Part shown: piece by piece, positions 1 through 10,800 of the stretch
Layout of the letters: each line of letters begins with the position of its first letter
Position numbering within the stretch: the first letter of the stretch is position 1
Assembly (NCBI GenBank): GCA_029212965.1
Contig: JARGOV010000005.1
Location: forward strand, 75,021 to 127,434
Source of the DNA: Porticoccaceae bacterium
Lineage (GTDB): Bacteria > Pseudomonadota > Gammaproteobacteria > Pseudomonadales > Porticoccaceae
Length of the DNA: 52,414 bases
Direction of reading: 5' to 3'
Notes under the pieces: generated by a model
Told to the model about the DNA's origin: nothing
The model's database searches: none
The model's input: only the letters and a program-made list of their open reading frames with translations
Made by a program: the position numbers and the translations under genes

Positions 1-1268
1 GTGTAGCCAGCACCACCTAAAATCTGTATCGCCATATCGTTGGATATACAGCCATATTTTGAGGGCCATGACTTTATGATGGGCGTTAATAAATCCAACA
101 GTTGCGCATTGCGAGTTCGCAGTTCCTCAGTTGGGGCACTGTTCTGGTTTTCAAATAAGCTACTACCAAATAAACACAGAGCCAAAGACCCCTCTGCATA
201 AGATTTTTGCGCAAGTAATAAACGTCTTACATCTGCGTGCTCAATCAACATAACTTGTGGAGATTGCTGATCTTTACATGAAGCTAAACGTCCCTGGGGG
301 CGTTGTCGGGCATAGTCCAGAGAATAATTAAATCCCTGATAGGCAATTGCTGCCGCACCTAGGGCAACGCCAATACGCGCTTCATTCATCATTTGGAACA
401 TGTAGCCGAGACCTTTATTCGCCTCACCGACCAGATAACCAATAGCACCGCCTTTTTCACCAAAGTTTAATGCCGCATTGGTGGTATTCCGGTAACCCAT
501 TTTATGGTTGAGGCCCGCAACCACAACATCGTTGCGCTCACCGGGTGAGCCGTCATCATTGACTAAAAACTTTGGCACAATAAACAGGGAAATGCCTTTA
601 ACACCAGGAGGCGCACCTTTAATTTTTGCCAACACCATGTGCACCACATTGCCCGCAATATCGTGGTCAGCGCAGGAAATAAACATTTTCTGACCGAATA
701 TGCGGTAGGTGCCATCATCAGCTGGCTCAGCCGTGGTGGTGATATCACCCAGAGCAGACCCCTGACCTGGTTCAGTAAGGCACATGGTGCCATTACTGCG
801 GCCGTCCATAATCAAGGTTAAAAACTTTGCCTTTTGTTCTTCAGACCCAAAGGCGCGTATTAAATTAGCCGCACCAGTCGCTACAAAAGGATAAGCCGCA
901 GTGCCGATATTCGCGGCATTAACATAGGCCATCACCATGCGAAAAACGACTTCGGGCATTTGCATCCCGCCCTCTTCATAATCTTGGTGAGCCGCCAAAA
1001 AGCCGGCGTTGGCAAACTCGTCCCAAGCCACTTTAGTTTCGGGGATCATTTTTACTACACCGTCGACTAACGTCGGCTCGTTCGCATCACCCTCAACGAG
1101 ATGATTGGAAAAATATTTTTCAGCTATTGTTTTCGCGGTACGCAGTGAGGCGTCGAATATTTCTCGCGAGTGTTCGCTATAGCGTGGTCGCTCTAATAAT
1201 TTTTCTGTATCAAGAAACTCATAAAGTAAAAATTCAACATCGCGATCATTTAACAAAGGGACTGACAT
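1..1268 (-). CDS. Acyl-CoA dehydrogenase, large (about 590 aa) type, C-terminus cut by window edge
   Basis: FAD enzyme that introduces the alpha-beta double bond into acyl-CoA, the first step of beta-oxidation. Translation from the ATG at 1268 begins MSVPLLNDRDVEFLLYEF and stays open to base 1, giving about 422 residues. The usual blocks are visible: TMCLTEPGQGSALGDI (FAD/substrate loop), KMFISCADHD, and near the cut end IQILGGAGYT. The long N-terminal region and the INxxxKG-type insert (IKGAPPGVKGISLFIVPK) fit the large family that includes DmdC and FadE5-like proteins, not the 380-residue type. It lies 95 bp behind an acyl-CoA ligase on the same strand, so activation and first oxidation are probably co-expressed. 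Substrate cannot be told from sequence. Confidence 0.93.
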   Translation of the reverse strand, partial: MSVPLLNDRDVEFLLYEFLDTEKLLERPRYSEHSREIFDASLRTAKTIAEKYFSNHLVEGDANEPTLVDGVVKMIPETKVAWDEFANAGFLAAHQDYEEGGMQMPEVVFRMVMAYVNAANIGTAAYPFVATGAANLIRAFGSEEQKAKFLTLIMDGRSNGTMCLTEPGQGSALGDITTTAEPADDGTYRIFGQKMFISCADHDIAGNVVHMVLAKIKGAPPGVKGISLFIVPKFLVNDDGSPGERNDVVVAGLNHKMGYRNTTNAALNFGEKGGAIGYLVGEANKGLGYMFQMMNEARIGVALGAAAIAYQGFNYSLDYARQRPQGRLASCKDQQSPQVMLIEHADVRRLLLAQKSYAEGSLALCLFGSSLFENQNSAPTEELRTRNAQLLDLLTPIIKSWPSKYGCISNDMAIQILGGAGY

Positions 1269-1295
1269 AGTTAAATCCGTTGGTTATTTATTGAA

Positions 1296-1335
1296 TGACT
1301 GCGTTAAAACTGTTGCGCAAATTTTAACGCAGTCA
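1296..1335. repeat. 14-bp perfect inverted repeat between ligase and dehydrogenase genes
   Basis: Left arm TGACTGCGTTAAAA (1296-1309) is exactly complementary to the right arm (1322-1335). The 12-nt centre holds a second palindrome, TTGCGCAA (1313-1320). In the minus-strand mRNA this would be a strong hairpin just after the ligase stop, but no T-run follows, so it is a poor intrinsic terminator. It may be an operator or an mRNA stability/processing element. Confidence 0.7.
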
Positions 1336-1363
1336 AGGTGTAATCCTAAACAGGGTTTATTGA

Positions 1364-2983
1364 TTAATAACTGTAGTCACTAAACGCCTCACGTAAATCT
1401 TTTTTACTCACTTTTCCTGTCGCCGTGTGGGGAATTTCATCGACAAAGACACAATCTTCTGGAATCCACCATTTGGCAATTTTGCCGTCCAGGTAGGCCA
1501 GCACGTCGCCTTTTTCAGGCTGACTACCGGGGCGCGCAACCACAATTAATAAAGGGCGCTCGGTCCACTTAGGATGGGGCACACCAATGACGGCGGCTTC
1601 GGCAACATCCTCGTGCCCCATAGCCGCGTTTTCAACATCAATTGAGCTAATCCACTCGCCACCTGATTTAATGACATCTTTAGTACGATCGGTGATCTGC
1701 ATAAAACCATACTGGTCGATGGTTGCCACATCGCCAGTATCAAACCAGCCATCGGGCAGGTGAGCATCAGAGTTTTCTAATTTGTAATAGCTTTTACAGA
1801 CCCACGGCCCCCGTACTTGCAAACGGCCTGAGCTGGTACCGTTCCAGGGTAATTCTTTGTCATCTTCACCAACAATACGCATTTCAACGCCGTAAATTAA
1901 ACGACCAGCTTTAAGCCGGTAGTTAAATTTTTCTTCCTCTGGCAAATCATTCATCCACGGCAACAAGGTGTTGTAGGTTCCCAGAGGACTCATCTCTGTC
2001 ATACCCCAGCCCACGTGCATGGTGACACCGTAGCTATCCATTGCCTCCATGAGCGATCTGGGACACGCCGCACCACCGACCACTAGCCGTTGTAGTGTTT
2101 CAACTTCTTTGCCTGATTCTTGTAAATAATTAACGAGCGCTAGCCATACCGTTGGCACACCTAGGGCAAAGGTTACACCCTCTTCATTAATCAATGCGGC
2201 AAGGGTTTCACCATCACCCATTTTTGGCCCGGGGAAAACCAACTTAGTTCCCGCCACAGCCGCACCGTAAACACAGCCCCAGGCATTGACGTGAAACATC
2301 GGTACAACTGGCATAATCGTTTCATCTGGAGCCAGGCCCAGCGTGGCCTTGCTGTTGGTACCCAGACTGTGTAACACCGTGCTGCGGTGAGAATACAAAA
2401 CGCCTTTAGGATTGCCGGTGGTGCCTGAGGTATAACAGAGACTACTGGCACTGTTTTCATCGAGTTCCGGCCAATCGAAATTTTCCGGCTCACCCTCTAT
2501 CAGCTCTTCATAGCACCGTACATTCTTTAGTGTAGTCTCGGGCATCGTCGCCTGACTGGTCAACACTACAAAGCCTTGCACCGTTTTTAATTCACCCTGC
2601 AACTGTTCCAGCATAGGAACAAAAACGGGGTCGACAAAAACCCACTGATCTTCAGCGTGATTGGCTATGTAGGAAATTTGTTCAGGGAACAGTCGTGGAT
2701 TGATGGTGTGGCAAACATAACCGGAGCTACTAATCGCATAATACAATTCAAAATGGCGGTAATCGTTCCAGGCCAACGTGGCGATGCGGTCGCCTTGCTT
2801 ACAGCCCAGTTTTGCCAAGGCATTCGCCAGTTTATGCACGCGAGTAAAGGCTTCGCCAAAGGTACTGCGATGTCGTGGATTATCACTCGTTACAGAGACT
2901 ATCTCGGTATCGGGGTAGACCTTCTCGGCGAACTTCATGAGCGAGGTAATAGTGAGAGCATCGTCCATCATTTGCCCTAGCAT
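1364..2983 (-). CDS. alkK: Medium/long-chain acyl-CoA ligase, AlkK-like
   Basis: 539-residue adenylate-forming enzyme that activates fatty acids to acyl-CoA using ATP and CoA. The N-terminus [20 protein letters not shown] and the overall sequence resemble Pseudomonas AlkK (medium-chain acyl-CoA synthetase) as remembered. Visible motifs: P-loop-like [12 protein letters not shown] (about residues 185-196), [11 protein letters not shown] (ATP ribose binding), [15 protein letters not shown] (hinge) and C-terminal [13 protein letters not shown] with the catalytic lysine. The start has AGGAG seven bases upstream. It is probably cotranscribed with the acyl-CoA dehydrogenase downstream. Chain-length preference is inferred from similarity only. 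Confidence 0.93.
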   Translation of the reverse strand: MLGQMMDDALTITSLMKFAEKVYPDTEIVSVTSDNPRHRSTFGEAFTRVHKLANALAKLGCKQGDRIATLAWNDYRHFELYYAISSSGYVCHTINPRLFPEQISYIANHAEDQWVFVDPVFVPMLEQLQGELKTVQGFVVLTSQATMPETTLKNVRCYEELIEGEPENFDWPELDENSASSLCYTSGTTGNPKGVLYSHRSTVLHSLGTNSKATLGLAPDETIMPVVPMFHVNAWGCVYGAAVAGTKLVFPGPKMGDGETLAALINEEGVTFALGVPTVWLALVNYLQESGKEVETLQRLVVGGAACPRSLMEAMDSYGVTMHVGWGMTEMSPLGTYNTLLPWMNDLPEEEKFNYRLKAGRLIYGVEMRIVGEDDKELPWNGTSSGRLQVRGPWVCKSYYKLENSDAHLPDGWFDTGDVATIDQYGFMQITDRTKDVIKSGGEWISSIDVENAAMGHEDVAEAAVIGVPHPKWTERPLLIVVARPGSQPEKGDVLAYLDGKIAKWWIPEDCVFVDEIPHTATGKVSKKDLREAFSDYSY

Positions 2984-3306
2984 AGCGTGACTCCTAGCGT
3001 TATTTTGTTTTGATTAATAACCCAAATTCTACCATAGCCGATGTTTACGTCTCTTCTAAAATAGTCGAAAATAATGATTCGAAGCGGGTTACACTTCAGA
3101 AGGTCATCACGAATGATCGCGTCAGCTAGCACCAGCGGGTTACCAGCAAAAATCACAAAAGAGTTCTATTTATTCAATTTGTCACAGCCCACTAAAAAAT
3201 AAAGTCTTGAGCAACAGTCAAAGTAAAGCTTATTGCCCAAAATGTGTTTCTTGTGTTTGCCTGTATGGCGCAGTCTCGTCTGTTTTACACAACCCACGCT
3301 CTTATA
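2984..3306. other. Intergenic region, ligase upstream side / chpC downstream side
   Basis: 323 bp without a gene. It must carry the promoter of the ligase (minus strand); a -10-like TAGAAT lies about 50 bp before the ATG, but no convincing -35 goes with it. No terminator hairpin with a T-run was found after chpC, and no small open frame with a ribosome binding site was seen. Confidence 0.5.
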
Positions 3307-3840
3307 TTACGACACTCTTTTAGTGGCATGCTCGCAAACAACTAGCTCAAGGTATTCGAAATCGGGAATTAATACCGCTTCGCCATCAACACTGACCAGC
3401 ATTTGCACACCGGGCTTATCACTCGGCGAACTTTCAAAAGCCATCTCTGCCTCTAGGCTGAGGCGCAGGGCACGGGGGAAACCACTAACCAACAGCGCGT
3501 AAAACCCCATTGTCGAGGCTTTAAACACGGCATTGCAAATCACGATTTTTAAATCCTTATCGAGTACAGGTCGCTGCCCACTGTAAATGCTATCGAAGGA
3601 CAATAGAGGAATATCCTGGTCTCGCCAGCTAATCCAGCCGTAACAGTGAGGGCTAGCACCGGATTTATCCAAGCGTAAATCATCTACGTCCTGTTCCCCC
3701 CAGTTCAAGACTTCAGCCACAGCTACCTGAGGCACTAACAATATGGCGTCAGCAACCGGCAACAACAAACTATTCACTTGCAGTAAGGATGCATCGACTT
3801 CCCCAGACTCTGTCCTCAGCGCCACTTTATTCGTTACCAT
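3307..3840 (-). CDS. chpC: CheW-like coupling protein ChpC
   Basis: 177-residue CheW-domain protein, an accessory coupling protein of the Chp chemosensory system in Pseudomonas. The fold is recognisable from LLLPVADAILLVPQVAVAEVL at the N-terminal side (a run typical of CheW strands) and YGWISWRDQDIPLLSFDSI in the middle. I chose the ATG at 3840 because AGGAG precedes it by six bases; an in-frame upstream ATG at 3876 lacks such a site. With this start the gene overlaps the end of chpB by 14 bp, implying translational coupling. It is the last gene of the operon; the chpD and chpE genes that follow in P. aeruginosa are not here. Confidence 0.85.
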   Translation of the reverse strand: MVTNKVALRTESGEVDASLLQVNSLLLPVADAILLVPQVAVAEVLNWGEQDVDDLRLDKSGASPHCYGWISWRDQDIPLLSFDSIYSGQRPVLDKDLKIVICNAVFKASTMGFYALLVSGFPRALRLSLEAEMAFESSPSDKPGVQMLVSVDGEAVLIPDFEYLELVVCEHATKRVS

Positions 3841-4801
3841 AAACAGCTCCTCTAGACGATACATTCCCATGGCCAAGCCTGGTATTTAACCATGCAACAA
3901 AGGCTTTTCTAAGTTGATCAACGTTACCGCAGTGGTTAAATGCACCGTGCTTAAGTACGACTTCAGATAATGCCGGCACCGTACAATCGGCCGGCGACTG
4001 CACCATTACACTACCCCCTTTTTCACAAATCAAACGAGAGCCCACAACGCCGTCATCTCCCATGCCACTGAACACAATCATGCCGCACGCCAAGCCATAT
4101 TCGCTAGCCAACTCAGCTGCCACGGCATCAATATTTGGTGAATAGGGTCCAGGCCAGGGTGACGACCGTGTAGCAACAATGCCATTGGCCAAGGTTATTC
4201 GTCGCTCAGGAGGCACCACAGTAACACTGCCTATTGTCAAAAGATTGCCTGCAATCGCCATCTGCGCCTGCCACTGGGTATTGCGCGTGATCATTTTAAC
4301 CAGCTGCTCTGCCTGCTCTGCTTCGATATGCTGCGCGTAGACAAAAGCAACATCCTGAGAGGAGTCCAGGCCCTCTAAAAAAGCTCGAACGGCGTGCAAG
4401 CCACCAGCAGAGGCTGCCAACAAACAGACATTCTTTGCGCGGTTTGCCTCGCAGATCCGTTGATAGCCCCGCGTTAAGGCATTAAGTTTTTGCTCAATGA
4501 GTCGGTGCCAATGTGAGCTTTGAAATTCACCAACAAAACATACATTGCAAACCAGTAACGGCTGTTTAACTGTTGATGGCAAGGTGGCTAATACCTTGTT
4601 TTCATCCATCAGCCAGGCATCAACCTCCGACCCCGCTGCCTTCACTGCTCTCTCCCAAGCTAATCCGCTACAGTGAATAACGTCAAACCCACAATTTTCA
4701 ACCACACGACGTAGCGCGACGCGCTGACGCATATCTGCCAGCACAATGCCAATGCGTGGCAGAGCTGTACAACTGATCCCCTCGCGTTTAGGCGACGTCA
4801 A
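3827..4801 (-). CDS. chpB: Protein-glutamate methylesterase ChpB (CheB-like)
   Basis: 324-residue methylesterase expected to remove methyl groups from the chemoreceptor PilJ, opposing PilK. The C-terminal CheB catalytic domain has all three triad residues: Ser131 in AASAGG, His158 in AQHIE and Asp250 in GMGDDG. The N-terminal part (residues 15-105) is a receiver-like domain in degenerate form: IGIVLADMRQRVALRRVV lacks the paired acidic residues and AWLMDENK sits where the phospho-acceptor strand should be, so phospho-regulation is uncertain. It overlaps chpA by 14 bp at its start and chpC by 14 bp at its end. Confidence 0.92.
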   Translation of the reverse strand: MTSPKREGISCTALPRIGIVLADMRQRVALRRVVENCGFDVIHCSGLAWERAVKAAGSEVDAWLMDENKVLATLPSTVKQPLLVCNVCFVGEFQSSHWHRLIEQKLNALTRGYQRICEANRAKNVCLLAASAGGLHAVRAFLEGLDSSQDVAFVYAQHIEAEQAEQLVKMITRNTQWQAQMAIAGNLLTIGSVTVVPPERRITLANGIVATRSSPWPGPYSPNIDAVAAELASEYGLACGMIVFSGMGDDGVVGSRLICEKGGSVMVQSPADCTVPALSEVVLKHGAFNHCGNVDQLRKAFVAWLNTRLGHGNVSSRGAVYGNE

Positions 4802-7800
4802 AACTCAGCAACTCACCCAGAAGGCTTAGTAACTCATCTTCCTGATAGGGCTTGCCTAAAAATTTGTTAACACCCAAGCTCGCCGCCCGTTGCTGGTGCT
4901 TATCACCCGTACGCGAGCTAATCATGATCAGGGGCAAGTCTGCAAAAGTATCCGATTCACGCACCACACGAGCCACCTCAAAGCCGTCCATGCGCGGCAT
5001 TTCTATATCAAGCAACATCAGATCTGGCTTTATCTCAGCCAGCATATCGGTTGCCTCTATGCCGTCTTTGGCAGTGACAACGCGAAAGCCCTTCCTCTCG
5101 AGCACCCGAGAAGTCACTTTGCGGACGGTCACTGAATCGTCGACGACCATTATGGTTTTTGGTATGAAATTGCCACTGGCCGTTGTTTCAAAAGCATTAT
5201 TCTCTAGTGAGTCATCCACCTGCAGAGGAGCTTCTAGAATGGATATTTCTCCCTTTGAGCGCAACAGCGAGGGTAAATCAAGTATAACCACGACATTACC
5301 ACTCGCGAGAATAGTTGCCCCTGACACGCCTCGCACATCACTAAACTGGGCGCCCAGACCCTTGATAATAATCTCCTGGTTGCCCTCTATAGCCTCGACG
5401 TGAACCGCGTAACGGTAGTGGTCAACCTCAACCAAAATCATCGCCGCTTTGCCAGTGGCCGCGCTAACCGACTCTCTCCCACCATGTAATAAGCCCCCAA
5501 GGGTGCAAAGTTGATAATCAAGGCCAGCATATTCGAGTCGCTTGCCCGGCTCACTATGGAGTTCATCAAGCTCTTCGGAGCTCAATTGCGTTACACCCAC
5601 AATACTGTTTAAAGGCAGGGCATAAGTACTAGCCCCCTCTTTCACTAGAAGCGCTTTATTGACAGAGACAGTAAAAGGTAGCCGAATTGTAAATTCAACA
5701 CCCTCACCCAGTGCCGACTCGATAGAAATAGAACCACCGAGTTGATGCACGTCTGTTTTCACCACGTCCATGCCTACACCGCGACCCGAAACCTGACTGA
5801 CAGCCGCTGCCGTGGAAAAACCCGGTTGAAAAATCAGCCGTAACAAATCGCTATCAGTGGCCTGAGTGTCGGCGGTAATCATCTTCTGACTAATCGCCTT
5901 GTCGCGAATAGCGGCAACATCAAGCCCCCTGCCATCATCGGCGACGGCAATCACTATTTCACCGCCTTCACGCTGGAAGGACAAAGAGATATTGCCCTCA
6001 TCCGGCTTACCGGCAGCATGGCGCTGCTCGGCACTTTCTATACCATGGTCAATGGCATTGCGCAGCATATGTTCGATTGGCGTAATGATTTTTTCCAAGA
6101 CCGAGCGGTCCATCTCACCTTCGATATTACTTAAACCCAAATTAACCTGCTTACCTAGCTCCTGGCCCACCTGCCGGACGATGCGCCTGAGGCGCGGCAC
6201 TAGCCGAGAAAATGGCACCAACCGCGTTTTCATCAGGTTTTCTTGTAGGTCCTGAGTAATGCGTGACTGCATTAACAGCAGTCCCTCCACGGCCTGGGAC
6301 TTTTCCAGTAAAGTATTTTTTAAATCCTGTAAATCGGAACCCGACTCTTCCAGCCCCTGGGACAACTGCTGTAGCTGTGAATAGCGATCCAGCTCCAAAG
6401 GGTCAAAGTCAGTGCTCTGTGAAGATTCAATTTGCTCTCGCCGAAACTGAATTTGCGCCTCTGTTTGACGGCCAAGCTGGCGTACTTGATTGCGTAAACG
6501 GGCGATCGTCTCTTCCATTTCATCCAAGGCATTGGCCGACTCACCCACCCCTTGCTCAACACGCCCCCGAGCAATACTGGCTTCACCCGCCAAGTTGACT
6601 AAATCATCCAGCACCTGTGCGGGAATTTTTACTGATTCCTGCACAACTACCGAAGGCTTGACTTGCCTTGCTGCCTCTGTGGCTGAAGCAGGCGTAAGCC
6701 ACGTCGCCGTAGGGACGTGCTCTGGTTGACTGGGAAGTGAAACCGCATCGCCCCTAGCCTTGATCCCATCTTCTTTAAGCACGTCCTCTTCTAACGTTTT
6801 ATCTTTGTGTATCTTTTCTTTAGTGCCCTCGACCTCAGGCACCTCTTCAGTGACACTTTGGGGCATCTCAAAGCTAGCTAATGGCTCTAATTCAGCTACA
6901 GTCCCTATACTCGGTACCACCGACTCTGCTTCAGCAGGCACTGCACCACCGGGTTTAAGCCATTCCACAATGCTCACCAGCTCATCATAACGGGCAAAGA
7001 GTTGATCAAAAATCCTCGCCTCACCACTCGCCAGTTGTCTCTCCTCCTGTAAAATGAGCGTCTCAAGATCATGGCTCAAATCACCCAAAAGGCTTAAGCC
7101 AGCCACTCTGGCACCGCCCTTTAGCGTGTGGAGCTCCCGGTTTAGAGTCTCACCCTGGCCGACATCACTGGGTTTATCTCGCCAAATCTGCATGGCGTTT
7201 TCAATATTTTCAAGCAGACCGTCAGCCTCCTCGAGAAAAAATGACAGCACCTCGGGGTCATGCACTTCACCTTCCATGCGGTCGGCCAGGGCATCACTAC
7301 TCATTGGCTGCTGAGAGGCTGGTCCTGCACTTTCAAGAACAGGCGGAGTTTCGACAGGCAATACTGACTCCGACATGAGCTGAGGCTCAAGTACTGGAAA
7401 TTCTTCTGCAACAGGTAACTCATCGCCAAACTTAACCCTGTCCAGTACGCTGACCAATTCGTCATAGTGAACAAACAGCTGATCGAAAACGCCTGTCTCG
7501 CCACCTGCGATCTGCCCCTCTTGCTGCAAAATAAATGTTTCCAAGTCGTGGCTCAAATCACCTAACAAACTCAAGCCAGCCATCCTGGCGCCGCCTTTTA
7601 AAGTATGGAGCACCCGGTTTAAGGTCTCACTCTGGCTGACATCCTTGGGGTCGTCTCGCCAGGCCTGTAAGGCATTATCAATACCCTCAAGCAGGTCATC
7701 AGCTTCCTCAAGAAAAAAAGGCAAAGCGTCGAGGTCATATACTTCAGCCGCCATACGACTTGCCATTTCATCAGCACTTATTGCCTGTTGCGGTGCCGTT

Positions 7801-10800
7801 TCCGCAACATCTAGTGTGAGATCTATTACTCGGGCTTCAACCGGCATTGCTACCAGAGCCTCTAGCTGGGCCAAAAGGTCGGCCGGAGCGGGACTAACCG
7901 GCTGGCCAATGGCCACCGTATCGATCATGCTGAGTAATAACTCGTGGGCGACCTTACAGACGCGTAAGGCACTTTCATCAAACCCTTCACCCGAATCAGT
8001 CAGCTTGCTCAGCGTGCGCGTAAGCTCATCGCACAACCCCGACAAGGCCAATACACCTGAATCATCGGCCGCTGCACCCAGCTCCCTCAGTTCGCTCAAA
8101 ACGGGATCAATATCTTGCCTGCTAAAGCTTGCTTGGCAAGACCATTGTTCCAGTAATGTATCAGCGAGCAGGAGATTGTCTAAACCCGTAGCCATTAATT
8201 GCTGTACCCGAATAAAGCCCTGTGGTGCCAGGTTGTTAGTTTTCTGTTCTTGCCATTGTGTTCGAGCAAGCTCAACGCGGATGCCATATTCCTGCAAAAT
8301 AGAGCTGTCTTCGCCCTCCCCAGCTTCAAACCGAGATAGCGTCGTGCGAAGTAGGCCAACACCCTCCAGCAATAAAACAATAAGGCTACTGCTAACAGCC
8401 TGACCTGTGGCAAACAGTTCGGCAAGAAAATCCTCAAAAGTTTTCGCCAGCTCCTGGATAGAGCTGATGCCAGCCATTCCAGCACTGGCTTGCAAAGTAT
8501 GTAGTGCACGTTGCACGTCGGCAGGGACTAAACGAGACCCCTCATGGGGCTGTTGAAAGCTCTCCAAAAAGTTGGCCAAGGTGTCAATATAACCTTTCGC
8601 CTCACCGACAAAGATCTCCACCACGGGCTGTACTTCAACCCCACCCTCAGACTCCTGCAACACCATAGAACCCAGCCGGCCCCCATCGAGTTCTACATGG
8701 TTTTCAAACTCAACAGACTGCTTTTCTGATTGCGGCATAACAACTGGCTCGCCCTTTGTTAGAGCTTCTGCTGCACAAATAAGGCTGGCACAATAAGGTG
8801 ACAAATGTTGGGTGTCACGTTCAAAATCATCGGCCAAAGACGGAATCAGACCCAACGATAACTCAAGTAATTCAGCTACTTCGGGAGCAACAGCACCGGC
8901 ACTATCAAGGACCTTATTGAGCATATTTTCAATGGCCCAGGCCAGGTCACCAATAACATTGGCTTTAACCATCCGGCCACTACCCTTGAGTGTATGAAAT
9001 CCCCTGCGTAGCTCATTCAGAAGCTTGTGGTCAGTCTGATCTAAGAGCCAACCTGAGTAGTTAATGTCAAATGCGGCGAGTACCTCCTCAACTTCATCAA
9101 TAAAAATTTCTTTGATCTCGGGATCTATGTCATCGCTATTTTCACCTGCACCCTCAGCGCTGTTCAGCTCGGACGTGTCTGCATCAAGCTCAACGTCTAC
9201 GCTGGCACCAGTCGTTGGGGACTCAACGTCAAAGCCCAGCTTTTCCATCGCTCGTGCCGTTAGGCGCAGCATGTCGTGCTGTTCACCTTCACGACCTTTA
9301 TCAATAGCTTCGAGATAGTATTCAAAGCCGGTAATCGCATCGGCAAGAGCATCGAGCTCAGACCACTCTGGGGGCTGCTCGCTGTGCAGTAAATGGCGAG
9401 TGATATAGCTACCGAGTTGCTCTACAATTTGCGCAACCCGCTTGAGGCCAATGACATCAACAGCGCCATAAATATGTTCGAACTGCTGTGGTATGTCGAC
9501 GAGGAACTGTGCGTCCCATTGCGAGGCGATATAGCCAACGATGGACTCTTTGATACTCTCAAAATTGTTACGTACTTCGCGTATCAGTGAGCGCTGAGCA
9601 TCATCCACAACGTAGGCGGTTTCGCTAAGAAGGTCACTAGCCAGAGGAGCATCATCATAATTCTCAGCCCAGGTCTGCAAACTTTGCTGAATACTCTGTA
9701 AACGTGTAATGGCCGTTGGCAGCTCACTGCGAGCATTAACCAAAGCCTGATCAGCCAGCCCCACCACTTCGAGTAAGCTCTGACAAAGTTTAATCTGACC
9801 AATCACCATTAAGGTGGTAGCCAACCTTTCGGCTGAGAGCTTTATCTGCGAAAGCCCGTTTTGAGTAACCTGTTCGGCGCTCTCAAAAACGCCGACAGCA
9901 TCAACCAATGATGCAACCTCAGCCGACAGTATATCGCTCAAAGCGGTCACAACGGTTCCGTCTAGTCGCGTCTGCAAAGCACCCTCAACCTCAACCAAGG
10001 TCAAAGAAGGCACGGCCTGATCCAATGCAAACTCTTCTTTTATCCCCTTCAAGTCAGGGCTTTCACCTGGGGCAAGCGCTATGTAATAGAGAAGATTGCG
10101 TAGTAAATCCTCACATTGCGAGCCAAGCCCTTCAGGCTGAAGTAGATGGCCCATGGTTTTATCCAACTCCCAGAGCAAGCTTTGGGTCGCCGCACTTTGA
10201 CGGATATGGTTGTCAGCGAGGGCGATAAAAAACACGTTGGCGACACGCAACAAAGACGCAAGTGAGCCTGTAGTAAAAAGCCCTTTTAGCCGCCTCAGAA
10301 CAGCGACTATTTTTTGCTGATTGGCCGCTGAGTCTTGCTGCTTCAAGTAACCCAGCAAAGCGTATTGATACACTTTTTGTAGTTTGCCAAGCATCTCACT
10401 ATCGACATCCGCCGGTGCGAGCTGATTCGATAATTCCACCTTCGGCATAAACAGGGTTGTAGCAGAAATTAGTGGCTCCGCCCGAACGGCGCGCAGCTCA
10501 TTAACCTGCCCTATCAGCTGAATCAGCGTATCGTCGCAACCGTCGAGTAAATTTCGAACATAGTCGGGCAGTACCTGCATTGTTAACTCTAATGCCTCAC
10601 AGGCATTACCCACGCCAACTGAGGGTTCGCGCAGCAACATCTTGAGCACAGCTTCCATTTCATTGGCGAGCAGCACCGCACCGTAACATTCAGCCATAGT
10701 CAGGGAGCCACTAACTTGATGTAAATAACCAAGGGCAAAGTTCAGCTGTGAGGCATCCTCGGGCTCTGATTGGAATATGTGCAAGGCCTCCTGTGCCAGA

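Noticed and set aside
3233-3502. 89-codon plus-strand frame near the chpC end
   Set aside because: More than half is antisense to chpC and the rest is unremarkable spacer; Cys/Leu-rich start looks accidental.
4852-5403. 183-codon open frame opposite the receiver/CheW end of chpA
   Set aside because: Shadow of a certain gene; translated product is basic and Ser-rich without a recognisable domain.
7645-8403. 252-codon open frame on the plus strand opposite chpA
   Set aside because: It is antisense to conserved Hpt/linker coding sequence of ChpA, its product is Ser/Arg/Lys-rich low complexity as expected from the reversed frame, and it has no family resemblance.
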